Assembly: GCF_014201145.1 (NCBI RefSeq)
Contig: NZ_JACHDP010000001.1
Coordinates: 6,510,001-6,574,000 of the forward strand
Direction: 5' to 3'
Length of the DNA: 64,000 nt
DNA from: Micromonospora parathelypteridis
GTDB lineage: Bacteria; Actinomycetota; Actinomycetes; Mycobacteriales; Micromonosporaceae
This document shows, piece after piece, positions 16,054 through 24,484 of this stretch (the stretch's first letter is position 1; every line of letters starts with the position of its first letter). Under the pieces are notes generated by a model. The model made no database searches, was not told the origin of the DNA, and worked only from the letters and a program-made list of their open reading frames with translations. The position numbers and the translations under genes are program-made.

Positions 16054-16962
16054 TCACAGTTGCGCGACGACCACCTTGGTGGCCTGGGCGATGAGGGCGT
16101 CGTCGGGGGTGGCGTCCTTCTTGTCGCGGCTGGACAGCACGGCGAGGACGATCGGGGCGCGGTCGGGCGGCCAGATCACGGCTATGTCGTTGCGGGTGCC
16201 GTACCCTCCGGTGCCGGTCTTGTCCCCGACGACCCAGCCGGCGGGCACCCCGGCGCGGACCAACGCCCCACCGGTGGTGTTGCCCCGCAGCCAGCCGCGC
16301 AGAAGGTCGCGGTCCGCGGGATCCAGGGCTTTCCCCATGGTGTACGCCCGCAGGTCGTCCGCCAGAGCCCGCGCGGTGCTGGTGTCCCGCTTGTCGCCCG
16401 GCGTCGCCTCGTTGAGCGCGGTCTCGTAACGGGTGGCGTCGGTGATCGTGTTGCCGATTTCGCGCAGCTTCGTCTCGAACCCCTGCGGCCCTCCGAGGTG
16501 ACGCAGCAGCAGGTTGCCTGCCGTGTTGTCGCTGTAGCGCACGGCGGCGTCGGCGAGGGCGCGCAAACTCATGCCCTTGGCGACGTGCTTCTCGGTGATC
16601 GGTGAGTGTGCCACCAGGTCCTGCGCCGAGTACCGCACCACACGATTCAACTCGGCGTCCGTGGTGTCGTCCAGCACCTCGGCGGCGGCCAGCGCCTTCC
16701 ACGTCGAGGCGTACGCGAACCGTTCGTCGGCCCGGTACTCCATCGTGCGGCCAGTGCCTGTGTCGACGGCGTAGATCCCCAGCCGTGCTTCGAACGTCTT
16801 CTCCAACCGCTGGAACTCCTGGTCGGCGGCCGGCGACGGGGTGATCGGCACCTCCGCGCTCGGCGTCCGCACCTCGGCTGGGTCTCCGGGGGTGCACGAC
16901 GTCATCGCAACCAGGGTCGAGGCGGCCACGGCGATCGCCAGACGTTGTGCCGAGACAGCCAT
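16054..16962 (-). CDS. bla: Class A beta-lactamase (lipoprotein)
   Basis: A 302-residue class A serine beta-lactamase. The signal segment ends at a lipobox-like AMTSC (cysteine 23), so the enzyme is probably tethered outside the cell. The catalytic motifs are all present: STWK (SxxK), SDN, the omega-loop pattern E-x3-N in ETALNEATPGD, and KTGTGGYGTR. A start at 16962 is preferred because GAAGAGG lies six bases upstream; the overlapping ATG at 16968 is too close. It is paralogous (roughly two-thirds identical by eye) to the gene at 24485. Confidence 0.9.
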   Translation of the reverse strand: MAVSAQRLAIAVAASTLVAMTSCTPGDPAEVRTPSAEVPITPSPAADQEFQRLEKTFEARLGIYAVDTGTGRTMEYRADERFAYASTWKALAAAEVLDDTTDAELNRVVRYSAQDLVAHSPITEKHVAKGMSLRALADAAVRYSDNTAGNLLLRHLGGPQGFETKLREIGNTITDATRYETALNEATPGDKRDTSTARALADDLRAYTMGKALDPADRDLLRGWLRGNTTGGALVRAGVPAGWVVGDKTGTGGYGTRNDIAVIWPPDRAPIVLAVLSSRDKKDATPDDALIAQATKVVVAQL

Positions 16963-17097
16963 CGTCATCCCTCTTCGTGCGCCGTTGACCCGCGCCGTGG
17001 CCGGCTCAACTGTCCCCACTGATCGTTGGCGAGGCCCCCGGCTGAGTGCCGGCCCGGCGGACTCACCGCCGACGACGCGAACCCACACGGCCCGGCG

Positions 17098-17742
17098 TCA
17101 GTCGTCGCGCCCGGCACCGCGATCGGGTGCGGCCATGTCCCCCGTCGCGGGCGTGCCGTCGGCGAGCGCGTAGCGCAGGTACACGGTGCCCTTCGAACTG
17201 GCCACCGGCGGTTCGAGGAGAGTGAGGTTCGTGGGCACCGCGCCGCCGTCGAACACCTTCTTGCCGACGCCGAGCACGATCGGGTGCACCCACAGGTCGA
17301 GACGGTCGAAGAGCTTCTCGCGCAGGAGGGTCTGCACCAGGTTGAGGCTTCCGACGACCTTGATGTGCTCGTGCCGGTCCCGGATCTCCCGCACCGCGTC
17401 GGCCAGATCCGGGCCGAGCTGGGTGGAGCCGGCCCACGACAGGTCGGGGTTGCCGCCGGAGGCCACGTACTTCGGGATGCTGTTGAAGAGCGTGGCGATC
17501 TCGTTGTCCTCGCCGCCCTCCTGGTGCGGCCAGTGCGCGGCGAAGATGTCGTACGTGCGCCGGCCGAGCAGGAGAGCGTCGGTGCCCTCGTACGCGGAGA
17601 GAACCTGCGCCCCGGCGACCTCGTCCAGCAGGGGCGCCTGCCAGCCGCCGAACGAGAACCCGGCCGGGTCCTCGTCGGGGCCACCGGGCGCCTGCCCGAC
17701 GAGGTCGAGGGTCGCGAACAGTTCGATGTGGATGAGGCCCAT
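17098..17742 (-). CDS. Dihydrofolate reductase-like (RibD C-terminal domain) protein, paralogue 3
   Basis: A 214-residue protein opening GLIHIELFATLDLVGQAPGG, with DALLLGRRTYDIFAAHWP, HIKVVGSLNLVQTLLREKLF and LDLWVHPIVLGVGKKVFDGG. This is the RibD_C/DHFR-like pattern seen twice more nearby. A GC-rich C-terminal tail of about 25 residues is disordered. No operon partner: the next minus-strand gene, the beta-lactamase at 16054, starts 136 bases beyond its end. Confidence 0.85.
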   Translation of the reverse strand: MGLIHIELFATLDLVGQAPGGPDEDPAGFSFGGWQAPLLDEVAGAQVLSAYEGTDALLLGRRTYDIFAAHWPHQEGGEDNEIATLFNSIPKYVASGGNPDLSWAGSTQLGPDLADAVREIRDRHEHIKVVGSLNLVQTLLREKLFDRLDLWVHPIVLGVGKKVFDGGAVPTNLTLLEPPVASSKGTVYLRYALADGTPATGDMAAPDRGAGRDD

Positions 17743-18069
17743 GCCCTGCTCCCGGTGAGTTGGTCGTCTCGGTCGGGAGAGTAGTCGTGTGAGCGCCGGC
17801 AGGCTCAGCGCCGCGACGGCTCGGGCAGAAATTCGCGCTGCGGTCGGGCGTGAGCGATCGGCCCGATCGAGATGGAGAACCTTGGGACCACTGCTGCTCG
17901 CGGGGCGCCTGTGACAGATGCACCGAACATGGCTATTTTTCGCGTCTGTGTCTTATGCGAGAAAGCCTCTGCTACGTTCCGTTCTGATAGCTAAGGCCCA
18001 ATTTGGTCGCTATCGGCCCCGGAGGGGCGGTGGAGACCTGTTGTGCACGGAGAAGGGTGAGGTAGCGCT
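17743..18069. other. Intergenic stretch with promoter-like AT-rich patch
   Basis: This 327-base gap lies between divergent genes: the RibD_C gene on the minus strand and the beta-helix gene on the plus strand. It contains an AT-rich patch at about 17930-18000 that could carry the beta-helix gene's promoter, and a GGTGAGG ribosome-binding sequence just before its ATG. No gene or RNA seen. Confidence 0.5.
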
Positions 18070-19770
18070 ATGTCCGACCATCTATCGCAACACCAACATG
18101 TCAGCCGGGCAGCAGCAGCTCGGCCCGGACCGCCGGGACGGCGCCGGTGGGGACGCTGGCTTGTGGCCGGGCTGACCGGAGTGGCCGGGCTGGCCGCCGT
18201 CAGCGGCGCCGCTGGCGTCGCTGGAGCGTCCGGCCTTGATGGCGTCAACGACCGCCTCGAAAAAGCTGCGCAGCAGTTCATCGTCGAAGGTGGCCGAGCA
18301 ACCGGCGACGACAACGGCGGACAGGACCCAGGCCGGCAGGCCCCAGGCGGGCAGGCACCGGACGGGCAGGCCCGAGGTGGGCAGGAACCGGGTGGCAGCG
18401 ACGGCAAGAGTTACAAGGGCGACGAGTGGGTGGTGCCGTGCGACGCCGATGAGCTGATCGCCGCGCTCGTGCTCGCCAACGCCGGAAACGGGGCGACCCT
18501 CAAACTCGCCGAGCGATGCACGTACACCCTCACCGCGTTCGCGCCGGTCGCCACACCGCCCACCGCCTACGGCCCCAACGGCCTCCCGGTCATCATCAAA
18601 CCCATCACCATCAAGGGTGAAGGCGCGACCATCGTGCGGGCGGCGAACGCCGAAGCGTTCCGGATCCTGGAGGTCGGGGTCGGCGGAGACCTGAGGCTCC
18701 GCGACATCACCATCAAGGGGGGGTCAGCGAGCATCGCCGGTGGTGGCGGGATCCGGGTGGACGCCGGCGGCGAGGCCACCCTCGAACACCTGAACGTGGT
18801 CGACAACCGGTCCAGTGGCTCCGGTGGCGGCATCGCCAACTTCGGCATCACCAAGATCACTGGCAAGACCGACCATGGCAAGGACTCGGCCACCAGCGGC
18901 ACCCCCAAGAGCGATGCGCCCAGCAACGGGCCGGCGGCCCAGTCCCCAGAGGGTCAGGGAGCCGCGGCGGAACTGTCCGCGGAGAACGCCGGCACGGGTA
19001 GGAACTGGGACGACAAGGACAAGGGCGGGTACGAGGGCAACGAGACCAGGATCAGCAACAACACCGGTACGTTCAATGGCGGAGGCATCCACAACAACGG
19101 CTACCTCACCATGGAGAACGCCAGAGTAAGCGCCAACGTCATCCGCGGTACCGGCGGCACGGTGATAACCGGTAGCGGTGGCGGACTGTCGAACAGCCGC
19201 GTTGCCGTAATCAACGATGTTCGCATCGACCACAACATCGCGGACTTCCGCGGCGGCGGTGTCCACGGCGGACTCAACTCCACCACCACGGTCACGAACG
19301 CCGACGTCAGCGAGAACACGGCCAGCAGCGAGGGCGGCGGCATCTTCAGCGACGGCGACTTCCACCTGAAGCACAGCAAGATCGATCGCAACTCGGTCTT
19401 CCAACGTGGCGGCGGCATCTTCAACCAGATTGGCCAGCTCGTCATCACCGACAGCAAGATCAGCGAGAACACCGTCCGCAACGAGGGCGGCGGTGGCATC
19501 TACGTCGGCAGCGGCACCGTCGTGCTGTCGCGGAGTCACGTCGACCGGAACAAGGCCGTGGGCCCGGACTCGCTAGCCGGTGGAATCTACAACCGCGGCA
19601 CGCTCAGCCTCACGGAGTCCAAGGTCGTCCAGAACGACGCCGCCCTGCCGCCCGGCGGGATCTTCACCGAAAACAACCAGGTCACGGTGGATCAGAAGTC
19701 ACTCATCATCAAGAACCGACCCACCAACTGCACCGGCAGCGCCCAGCCCGTGCCCAACTGCTTCGGCTGA
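18070..19770 (+). CDS. Secreted right-handed beta-helix repeat protein
   Basis: A 566-residue protein. A twin-arginine-poor but hydrophobic N-terminal segment (LVAGLTGVAGLAAVSGAAGVAGA, residues about 31-55) is an export signal, followed by a proline/glycine/glutamine-rich linker with repeats of QAPGGQAPDGQA. The body holds many repeats of the form G-G-G-I-x-N-x-G and N-x-(A/V)-x-x-x-G-G-G-I, the turns of a parallel beta-helix as in polymorphic outer membrane proteins. Several cysteines (VPCDADE, ERCTYTL and the last 15 residues) may form disulfides. Surface adhesion or carbohydrate binding is possible but not shown. It is preceded by an AT-rich promoter region and ends at a strong terminator. 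Confidence 0.72.
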   Translation: MSDHLSQHQHVSRAAAARPGPPGRRRWGRWLVAGLTGVAGLAAVSGAAGVAGASGLDGVNDRLEKAAQQFIVEGGRATGDDNGGQDPGRQAPGGQAPDGQARGGQEPGGSDGKSYKGDEWVVPCDADELIAALVLANAGNGATLKLAERCTYTLTAFAPVATPPTAYGPNGLPVIIKPITIKGEGATIVRAANAEAFRILEVGVGGDLRLRDITIKGGSASIAGGGGIRVDAGGEATLEHLNVVDNRSSGSGGGIANFGITKITGKTDHGKDSATSGTPKSDAPSNGPAAQSPEGQGAAAELSAENAGTGRNWDDKDKGGYEGNETRISNNTGTFNGGGIHNNGYLTMENARVSANVIRGTGGTVITGSGGGLSNSRVAVINDVRIDHNIADFRGGGVHGGLNSTTTVTNADVSENTASSEGGGIFSDGDFHLKHSKIDRNSVFQRGGGIFNQIGQLVITDSKISENTVRNEGGGGIYVGSGTVVLSRSHVDRNKAVGPDSLAGGIYNRGTLSLTESKVVQNDAALPPGGIFTENNQVTVDQKSLIIKNRPTNCTGSAQPVPNCFG

Positions 19771-19825
19771 CCTGCGGCCACTCGGCTAGCCGGAACCTGA
19801 CGGCAGTCGCGAGCAGCGCACAGGA

Positions 19826-19881
19826 CATCCGGCCCCGCCCGGGTTTGATCAAGCAGATCAGACCCGCGGCGGGGCCGGATG
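19826..19881. terminator. Bidirectional terminator between convergent genes
   Basis: A long hairpin with arms of about 24 bases (starting ATCCGGCCCCGCC and ending in its complement) around a 5-base loop, with two small mismatched spots. It lies between the beta-helix gene (plus) and the DsbA-like gene (minus), and could stop both. Confidence 0.75.
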
Positions 19882-19932
19882 GCGTGTACAGCGCCCTCGG
19901 TCTCAGTTCGCGAGAGGTGTCAGCCGATCGGC

Positions 19933-20652
19933 TCACCTGGTGCGGTCGGGCACCACGCAGCCGTCCGGGGCGCACATGCCCTCGGCGTCACCGACCAACG
20001 GCAGCGGCTGTGGCGTGGGATGACTCTCGGCCCACGCCTTGGTGATGACCGCGAGCAGGTCGTCGAGGCCGATCGCCCCGGGCACGGCGAAGCGGCCGTC
20101 GAACACGAGGAACGGCGCTCCGCGTGCGCCGAGGCGCTGCGCCTCGCGCTGATCGGCTGCCACCCGCGCCCGGTAGCGGCGGCTGCGCAGGGCCTCGGCG
20201 GCCCCGGCGCGGTCCAGGCCCACCTCGGCGGCGAAGTCGAGAACCTCCTCGGCGGTCCACAGCTTGCGGGCCTGCCCGAAGTGCGCCCGGAACATCGCCG
20301 TCCAGATCTCGCTGCCGCGGCCCTGGTCGGTCGCGTAGGCGAGCAGTTCGTGGGCGAAGTCGGTCGGCCCGAGCGTGCGGTCGACCGCGTGGTAGGGCGT
20401 CAGACCCTCCGCCTCGGCGGCCCGCTCGATTGGCCGCAGCACCTGGTCGACGGTCGTCGCGGGAGCCCCGGCCATCGTGATCAACTCCCGTTGACTGACA
20501 CCCGCGCGGGGCAGGTCGGGGTGCAGCTGGAACGACCGGTGGATCACCTGCACCTGATCGCCGTACGGGAACCGGTCCAGGGCCTGGTGGAGCCGGTGAT
20601 CCATCAGCCCGCAGTACGGGCAGACGATGTCCGACCAGAACTCGATCTTCAT
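19933..20652 (-). CDS. DsbA-family (FrnE-like) thiol-disulfide oxidoreductase
   Basis: A 239-residue protein. It opens MKIEFWSDIVCPYCGLMDH with a CPYC active site at residues 11-14 (thioredoxin fold), a helical insertion, and later FRAHFGQARKLW and the GARGAPFLVFDGRFAVPGA strand typical of the FrnE branch of DsbA. There is no signal peptide, so it is cytosolic, unlike classical DsbA. The C-terminal CAPDGCVV holds two more cysteines. The HxlR-type gene transcribed in the opposite direction 116 bases away is a common partner of such oxidoreductases and probably controls it. Confidence 0.85.
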   Translation of the reverse strand: MKIEFWSDIVCPYCGLMDHRLHQALDRFPYGDQVQVIHRSFQLHPDLPRAGVSQRELITMAGAPATTVDQVLRPIERAAEAEGLTPYHAVDRTLGPTDFAHELLAYATDQGRGSEIWTAMFRAHFGQARKLWTAEEVLDFAAEVGLDRAGAAEALRSRRYRARVAADQREAQRLGARGAPFLVFDGRFAVPGAIGLDDLLAVITKAWAESHPTPQPLPLVGDAEGMCAPDGCVVPDRTR

Positions 20653-20767
20653 GGCGCTCCTCCTCGATTCTCACTTCTTGTTCGTAGCGCCATGATGCAT
20701 GAGAATTGGAGAGCCACAAAAGGTACATTCATGTGCGTAGCAAGGTGCTGGGAGAGGGGTGGCGGGG

Positions 20768-21199
20768 ATGGGCGCAGGGGATCTTCGACGGGGCCGCACC
20801 AACGTTCGGGCGAACGTCCGGACCGCGCCAGGGCCCTGTGCGCACTGGGGCGACGAGGACGCCGACTTCATCCGCGAGGTCCTGGACCTCGTCGGCGACA
20901 AGTGGAGCGTCCTGATCATCGGTACGCTCGCCGACGGTCCGGTGCGTTACTCGAACCTGGGCGACGCGATCCCCGGCATCTCCCAGCGCATGCTCACGCT
21001 GACCTTGAAGCACCTGCAACGCACCGGCCTCGTCACCCGGACCTCCTACCCCGAGGTCCCGCCCCGCGTCGAGTACGCCCTCACCGAACTGGGCACGTCA
21101 CTGCTCTCCACCGTCCTGGCCCTGGCGGCCTGGTCCGCCGACCATCACGCCGAGATCCGCCGCCACCAGACGGAGTACGACAACCTCGACGCGACCTAG
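20768..21199 (+). CDS. HxlR-family transcriptional regulator
   Basis: A 143-residue winged-helix protein of the HxlR type: IREVLDLVGDKWSVLIIGTL with the recognition helix region ISQRMLTLTLKHLQRTGLV. HxlR proteins often sense electrophiles through a cysteine near the N-terminus; here CAHWGDEDA supplies one (residue 24 in this numbering). The ATG at 20768 is chosen; GTG 20759 has a GGGAGAGG too close upstream. It is divergent from the DsbA-like gene. Its stop is immediately followed by insertion-sequence debris. Confidence 0.82.
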   Translation: MGAGDLRRGRTNVRANVRTAPGPCAHWGDEDADFIREVLDLVGDKWSVLIIGTLADGPVRYSNLGDAIPGISQRMLTLTLKHLQRTGLVTRTSYPEVPPRVEYALTELGTSLLSTVLALAAWSADHHAEIRRHQTEYDNLDAT

Positions 21200-21451
21200 C
21201 CGTGTTTCATAAGCCTGGTTGGAACCATTAAGGCGTGTTCAGAAGTCGTGGGTGGCCGGTGAAGGTCACGGCGTGGCGGTGACCTGGCTGACGGTCCAGG
21301 GCAAACCGGCCGTGATCCGGAGTGGTCATGGTGGTGGTGTCCGAGGCGGAGCCACGTGGTGCATTGACGCGCTGGACCTGAAGGCGGATTCCCCGGCCAC
21401 GTTGTGGGAATTCACGATCGGCCTGAACAGGCGCCGGTCTACCGTGCCTCA

Positions 21452-22180
21452 GTGACCAGCCCTCCGGACGCGGCGCGCATGCGCCTCCGCTTACGCGTTC
21501 ACCACGTGTCCCGTAGCGCCCAGCTACGGCGGGTGATCACGATGGCGGCTCCACTTCGCAACACCCACATCACCAATGTGCTGTGGCGGCACACCGGCGC
21601 TCTTATCAGCTCCCGCGCGGATCTACTTCGCCTCGGGGCGCTGTTCCGGCTGGCGGCGGTCAGCCCACACAGCGCGGTGTTTCTGCCGTTGCGGATGAAC
21701 GAACCCAGCGATACCGCCGCGTCCTGGCGTGACAGCCAGGGATTGGCCGACCTCCTCATCGTGCGCCGCGATGTGCCGCTACGACCGTCGGCCTGGCCGA
21801 CGATCCGTGCGACGCTACGCCGTGGCCCCGGAGCCCCCGCGACAATGTCGGCACCGGCTCCGCGCCCGCCGGCCGGCCAGACATACAACCCGGCGCTGCA
21901 GGCATTGTTCGTCGCCGAACATGCCCACACGCTGGTGATGTCAGGCACCTCCACCGCCCTGCACGAGGCCGGGGACGAGCTGACGTGGTGCGGCAACGAG
22001 GTCGCCACCAACGAGGACGTTCACCGATATGGGGGGCCAACCGGGCTCAGCCAGTTCGACGGACCGGACCGCCGCTCCGGACGACGCGACGGTAGCTGGG
22101 AATGCATGGTCCTCGCCGAGGACCCAATCTTCCACCGGTCTCGCTGGCTGCGAATCATGTCCGAACCAGCTGTCGCCTAA
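21452..22180 (+). CDS. Hypothetical protein within IS remnant
   Basis: An unrecognised ORF of about 242 residues (GTG start at 21452 is a guess; ATG at 21542 is an alternative beginning MAAPLRNTHITN). It has no recognisable motif, no signal peptide and no membrane segment; one region (residues about 110-150) is arginine- and proline-rich. Codon use is similar to its neighbours, which argues against pure noise. Being enclosed by remnants of insertion ends, it may be cargo that was moved with them, or simply host sequence trapped between two insertions. Confidence 0.4.
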   Translation: MTSPPDAARMRLRLRVHHVSRSAQLRRVITMAAPLRNTHITNVLWRHTGALISSRADLLRLGALFRLAAVSPHSAVFLPLRMNEPSDTAASWRDSQGLADLLIVRRDVPLRPSAWPTIRATLRRGPGAPATMSAPAPRPPAGQTYNPALQALFVAEHAHTLVMSGTSTALHEAGDELTWCGNEVATNEDVHRYGGPTGLSQFDGPDRRSGRRDGSWECMVLAEDPIFHRSRWLRIMSEPAVA

Positions 22181-22211
22181 TACTGCAACTAGGCGTTTTT
22201 CATAAGCCCGG

Positions 22212-22433
22212 TCAGAGCCATTCGCAGATGATGGTGATGGTCAGGACGGCCTGGAACCGGACGGCCAACTTGTCGTAGCGGGTGGCCACGCCGCGGTGGC
22301 GCTTGAGCTCGCCTTGATGCCACGCTTACGCGGGTAGGCGCGGTTGCCGCGGCTGGTGTAGGCCTTGTCCGCTAGGACGCTGCCACTGAGCGTCGGTAAG
22401 GTCGTGCCGCCTCGTCACCGCTAAGGTGGCCAC
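22212..22433 (-). pseudogene. IS5-family transposase, deletion-scarred fragment
   Basis: On the minus strand three pieces of one IS5-family transposase are joined with gaps. The piece VTRRHDLTDAQW is the N-terminus. VLADKAYTSRGNRAYPRKRG is the conserved segment near the catalytic region. RHRGVATRYDKLAVRFQA and ICEWL form the C-terminus and end at the stop at 22212-22214. Two internal deletions remove most of the catalytic domain, and the last junction also shifts frame. The gene cannot make a working transposase. Confidence 0.8.
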
Positions 22434-22500
22434 GAGGTCTCCGGTATGAAGTTCTTGCTTGGTCGCAGAACCAGATACCGGAGACCACTTCAGTTGTCGA

Positions 22501-22554
22501 TCACCGCCACGCCGGGACCTTCACCGGCCACCACGACTTCTAAAACACGCCTTA
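22501..22554. repeat. IS-end inverted repeat, right copy (partner at 21229-21282)
   Basis: About 54 bases that, read on the minus strand, match 21229-21282 with few differences and one or two length changes. The core includes GGTGGCCGGTGAAGGTC and GGCGTGGCGGTGA. Its end overlaps the stop codon of the serine hydrolase gene at 22552. Confidence 0.75.
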
Positions 22555-23454
22555 GTTGAGCCGGAGGTGGTCCCGCAAGTTGCGAGCGACCTGCGCCATC
22601 AACGCCTCCGCGCCCGGCTGCTGGATGGCCGGCACCCGGGACTCGGTCAGCACCGCGATGGCGAACACCTGTCCGTCGGCGTGTTCGACCACCCCGATCT
22701 CGTGCCGAAGGTTGAGCAGCGTGCCGGTCTTCGACGACCAGCGGGACGCGTCGGCGCTGAAGTCTGGCGCCAGCCGCTGCCGTAACACGTTGTCGCCCAT
22801 CAGCTCCCGCACCCGGGCCGCGACCGGTGGGCGGATCGCCGAGGGGCGCCACAGGCCGCACAGCAGGTCGACGAAGGATCGCGCGGTACCGGTGCTGGCG
22901 CGGCCGACATCGAGCTGAGCCACCGCGTGGCCGTGTCCGGCCGTCGTCGCGCCGATGGCGAGGGAATGGGCGAGATGCGCCTGCGCCGGCACGAACCGCT
23001 CCGCCGGCGTCTCGACGAGGTCGCGAATGGGGTGACGTACCGCGATGCCATCGAAACCGAGCCGACGCAGTTCAGCGGTGACGTCGGCGGGTGGAGTGAG
23101 GTCGAACAGGGCGTCGGCGGCGATGCCGTCGCTCACCGAGGTACTGAGATAGAGCAGGTCGTCGAGGGCGACGGTCGCCGGATGGCGGAACTTACTCAGA
23201 CCCGTCGGTCCCGGCGTGGAGATCCGGCCCGGCGTCACCGTGACCGGCATCGCCCCGTCGAGTTCGCCACGTGCTATCCGTTCGAGGGTGGCGACCGCGA
23301 GCGGCACTTTGACCAGCGACGCGACGGGGAACTCCAGGTCCGGGTCGATGCCGATCTCGTCGCCGGAATCCAGGTCGCGTACGAGGAACGAGCCGTGCAG
23401 ACCTCCGTCGTCCAGCGACTCTCGGGCCTCTCGGATCATCCGTGCGACGTTCAT
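22552..23454 (-). CDS. blaB: Penicillin-recognising serine hydrolase, BlaB-like (beta-lactamase regulation)
   Basis: A 300-residue protein of the class A beta-lactamase/serine-hydrolase fold without a signal peptide. The SxxK motif is SLVK (FPVASLVKVPLAV), the second motif is SDG instead of SDN (TSVSDGIAADAL), and the third is KTGTLLNLRHE. The omega-loop glutamate of class A enzymes is not visible, so it may bind penicillin without hydrolysing it well. It follows the LysR gene with a four-base overlap (ATGA) and that pair is divergent from a class A beta-lactamase. This is the arrangement described for blaA-blaB/blaL in Streptomyces cacaoi, where BlaB is needed for induction (from memory). 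Confidence 0.72.
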   Translation of the reverse strand: MNVARMIREARESLDDGGLHGSFLVRDLDSGDEIGIDPDLEFPVASLVKVPLAVATLERIARGELDGAMPVTVTPGRISTPGPTGLSKFRHPATVALDDLLYLSTSVSDGIAADALFDLTPPADVTAELRRLGFDGIAVRHPIRDLVETPAERFVPAQAHLAHSLAIGATTAGHGHAVAQLDVGRASTGTARSFVDLLCGLWRPSAIRPPVAARVRELMGDNVLRQRLAPDFSADASRWSSKTGTLLNLRHEIGVVEHADGQVFAIAVLTESRVPAIQQPGAEALMAQVARNLRDHLRLN

Positions 23455-24344
23455 GCCTGCCCTCCGTCGTCGTTGACCGCGCCAAGGCAGCGGCCGATCG
23501 CCGCGTGTAGCTGGGTCCGGAGTTGTCGGCGGTCCTCGCCCAACGTGGCAGAGATGTCGTAGCCGCGGACGAGTTTCACCTCGCCGATCGGACGCCAGTG
23601 CAGGCCCAACTCGCCCGCCTGGTCCTCCGCGCAGAGCAGGAGATCGGACGAGTCGATCACCGATGCCGCTGCGGCGACGAGCGAGGTCGCGACCGTGACC
23701 TGTGCGGGCTGTAGGCCGAGGGCGTCGCGTAGGCGCGTCACTCGGTCCCGCACGTGTGGCACGTCGTCCTCCGGCTGAATCCAGACACGCCGACGCTGCT
23801 GGTGGTTGTCGACCCGGCCCGCTCGCAGCGTCTCCAGGTAGATGACCGGGACCTGCGGGTCGGCGGTACTGGCGAGGCCTAGGGGTATCCGCCACGCGCC
23901 GCTGTCCGGCGTTACCGCCACTATGGCGGCGCGTGCCGCCAAGGTACGGGACAGTTCCGCGCGCTCACCCGGCCCCGCCGGATGCGGATCCAGGTGCACG
24001 CCGCTCCGGCGTCCCTCGACAACCAGTCGTACGAGCCGGGGCGGGGTGCAGACCGCCGGTACGGCCAGCCGAAAGGGTCGCCGTTGTGCTTGTACGGCGT
24101 CGTGCTCCATCGTCTCGGCCAGTTCGACCAGCCGCCGGGCCGAGGGCAGCATGTCCCGGCCGAACGTCGTGAGCGTGACGCTGCGGGAGGTCCGTTCGAG
24201 GAGTCGGGCCCCGAAGTGCTCCTCCAGCGCCGCGACGCGTCGGCTGGCGACCGGCTGCGGGATGCGCGCGGCGGCGGCGCCCGTGGTGAAGCTGCCGTAC
24301 TCAGCGACGGCGACGAAGGCTTGGCACGCCGCGACTAAGTCCAT
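23451..24344 (-). CDS. blaA: LysR-type regulator, BlaA-like
   Basis: A 297-residue LysR-type regulator. Residues 1-60 are the typical winged helix (FVAVAEYGSFTTGAAAARI, then PVASRRVAALEEHFGARLLERT), followed by the two-lobed effector domain. The 140-base gap to the divergent beta-lactamase gene contains a 10-base palindrome (ATGGGCCCAT at 24375-24384) inside a longer symmetrical stretch that could be its operator. Its stop overlaps the BlaB-like start. Regulation of the beta-lactamase by this protein is inferred from gene order. Confidence 0.85.
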   Translation of the reverse strand: MDLVAACQAFVAVAEYGSFTTGAAAARIPQPVASRRVAALEEHFGARLLERTSRSVTLTTFGRDMLPSARRLVELAETMEHDAVQAQRRPFRLAVPAVCTPPRLVRLVVEGRRSGVHLDPHPAGPGERAELSRTLAARAAIVAVTPDSGAWRIPLGLASTADPQVPVIYLETLRAGRVDNHQQRRRVWIQPEDDVPHVRDRVTRLRDALGLQPAQVTVATSLVAAAASVIDSSDLLLCAEDQAGELGLHWRPIGEVKLVRGYDISATLGEDRRQLRTQLHAAIGRCLGAVNDDGGQA

Positions 24345-24484
24345 GGGTCAGCAGCCTATGTCGGATCAGCATGGATGGGCCCATTGGTGTGTTGGACGGC
24401 ATGGCCGCCGTGCTGTCAAGGTCCATGGCGGTGGGTCCAGGCCCTGGCCTGCTGTAACCGATTGTGAAAAGGGGAAGACCGACG
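24345..24484. promoter_or_regulatory. Divergent promoter region between LysR and class A beta-lactamase genes
   Basis: This 140-base space holds the promoters of both genes. It contains the palindrome ATGGGCCCAT (24375-24384) and other short symmetrical pieces such as one around 24397-24410. The start at 24485 is preceded by AAAAGGGGAAG. LysR operators usually show a T-N11-A dyad; several matches exist, so none can be fixed. Confidence 0.5.

Larger units (their letters stand above)
21202..22556. mobile_element. Decayed IS5-type insertion sequence nest
   Basis: This 1.35-kb stretch between the HxlR and blaB-like genes is bounded by inverted repeats (21229-21282 and 22501-22554, about 54 bases, some 90 percent identical by eye) and holds direct repeats of an end-like sequence (21204-21229 and 22197-22222). 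Next to the second direct repeat lies a deletion-scarred IS5-family transposase fragment on the minus strand. A 12-base hairpin (22436-22447 with 22475-22486) lies between that fragment and the outer repeat. An unexplained ORF (21452-22180) sits inside. The right end of the remnant reaches into the blaB-like stop codon. Confidence 0.75.

Noticed and set aside
18724..19539. Antisense open frame of 271 residues opposite the beta-helix gene.
   Set aside because: Composition of repeated VAD-type residues mirrors the glycine/asparagine repeats on the other strand; no ribosome-binding site.
21219..21455. Small open frame (78 residues) at the left IS end.
   Set aside because: It translates the insertion-end repeat itself and has no start signal; kept only as part of the mobile-element entry.
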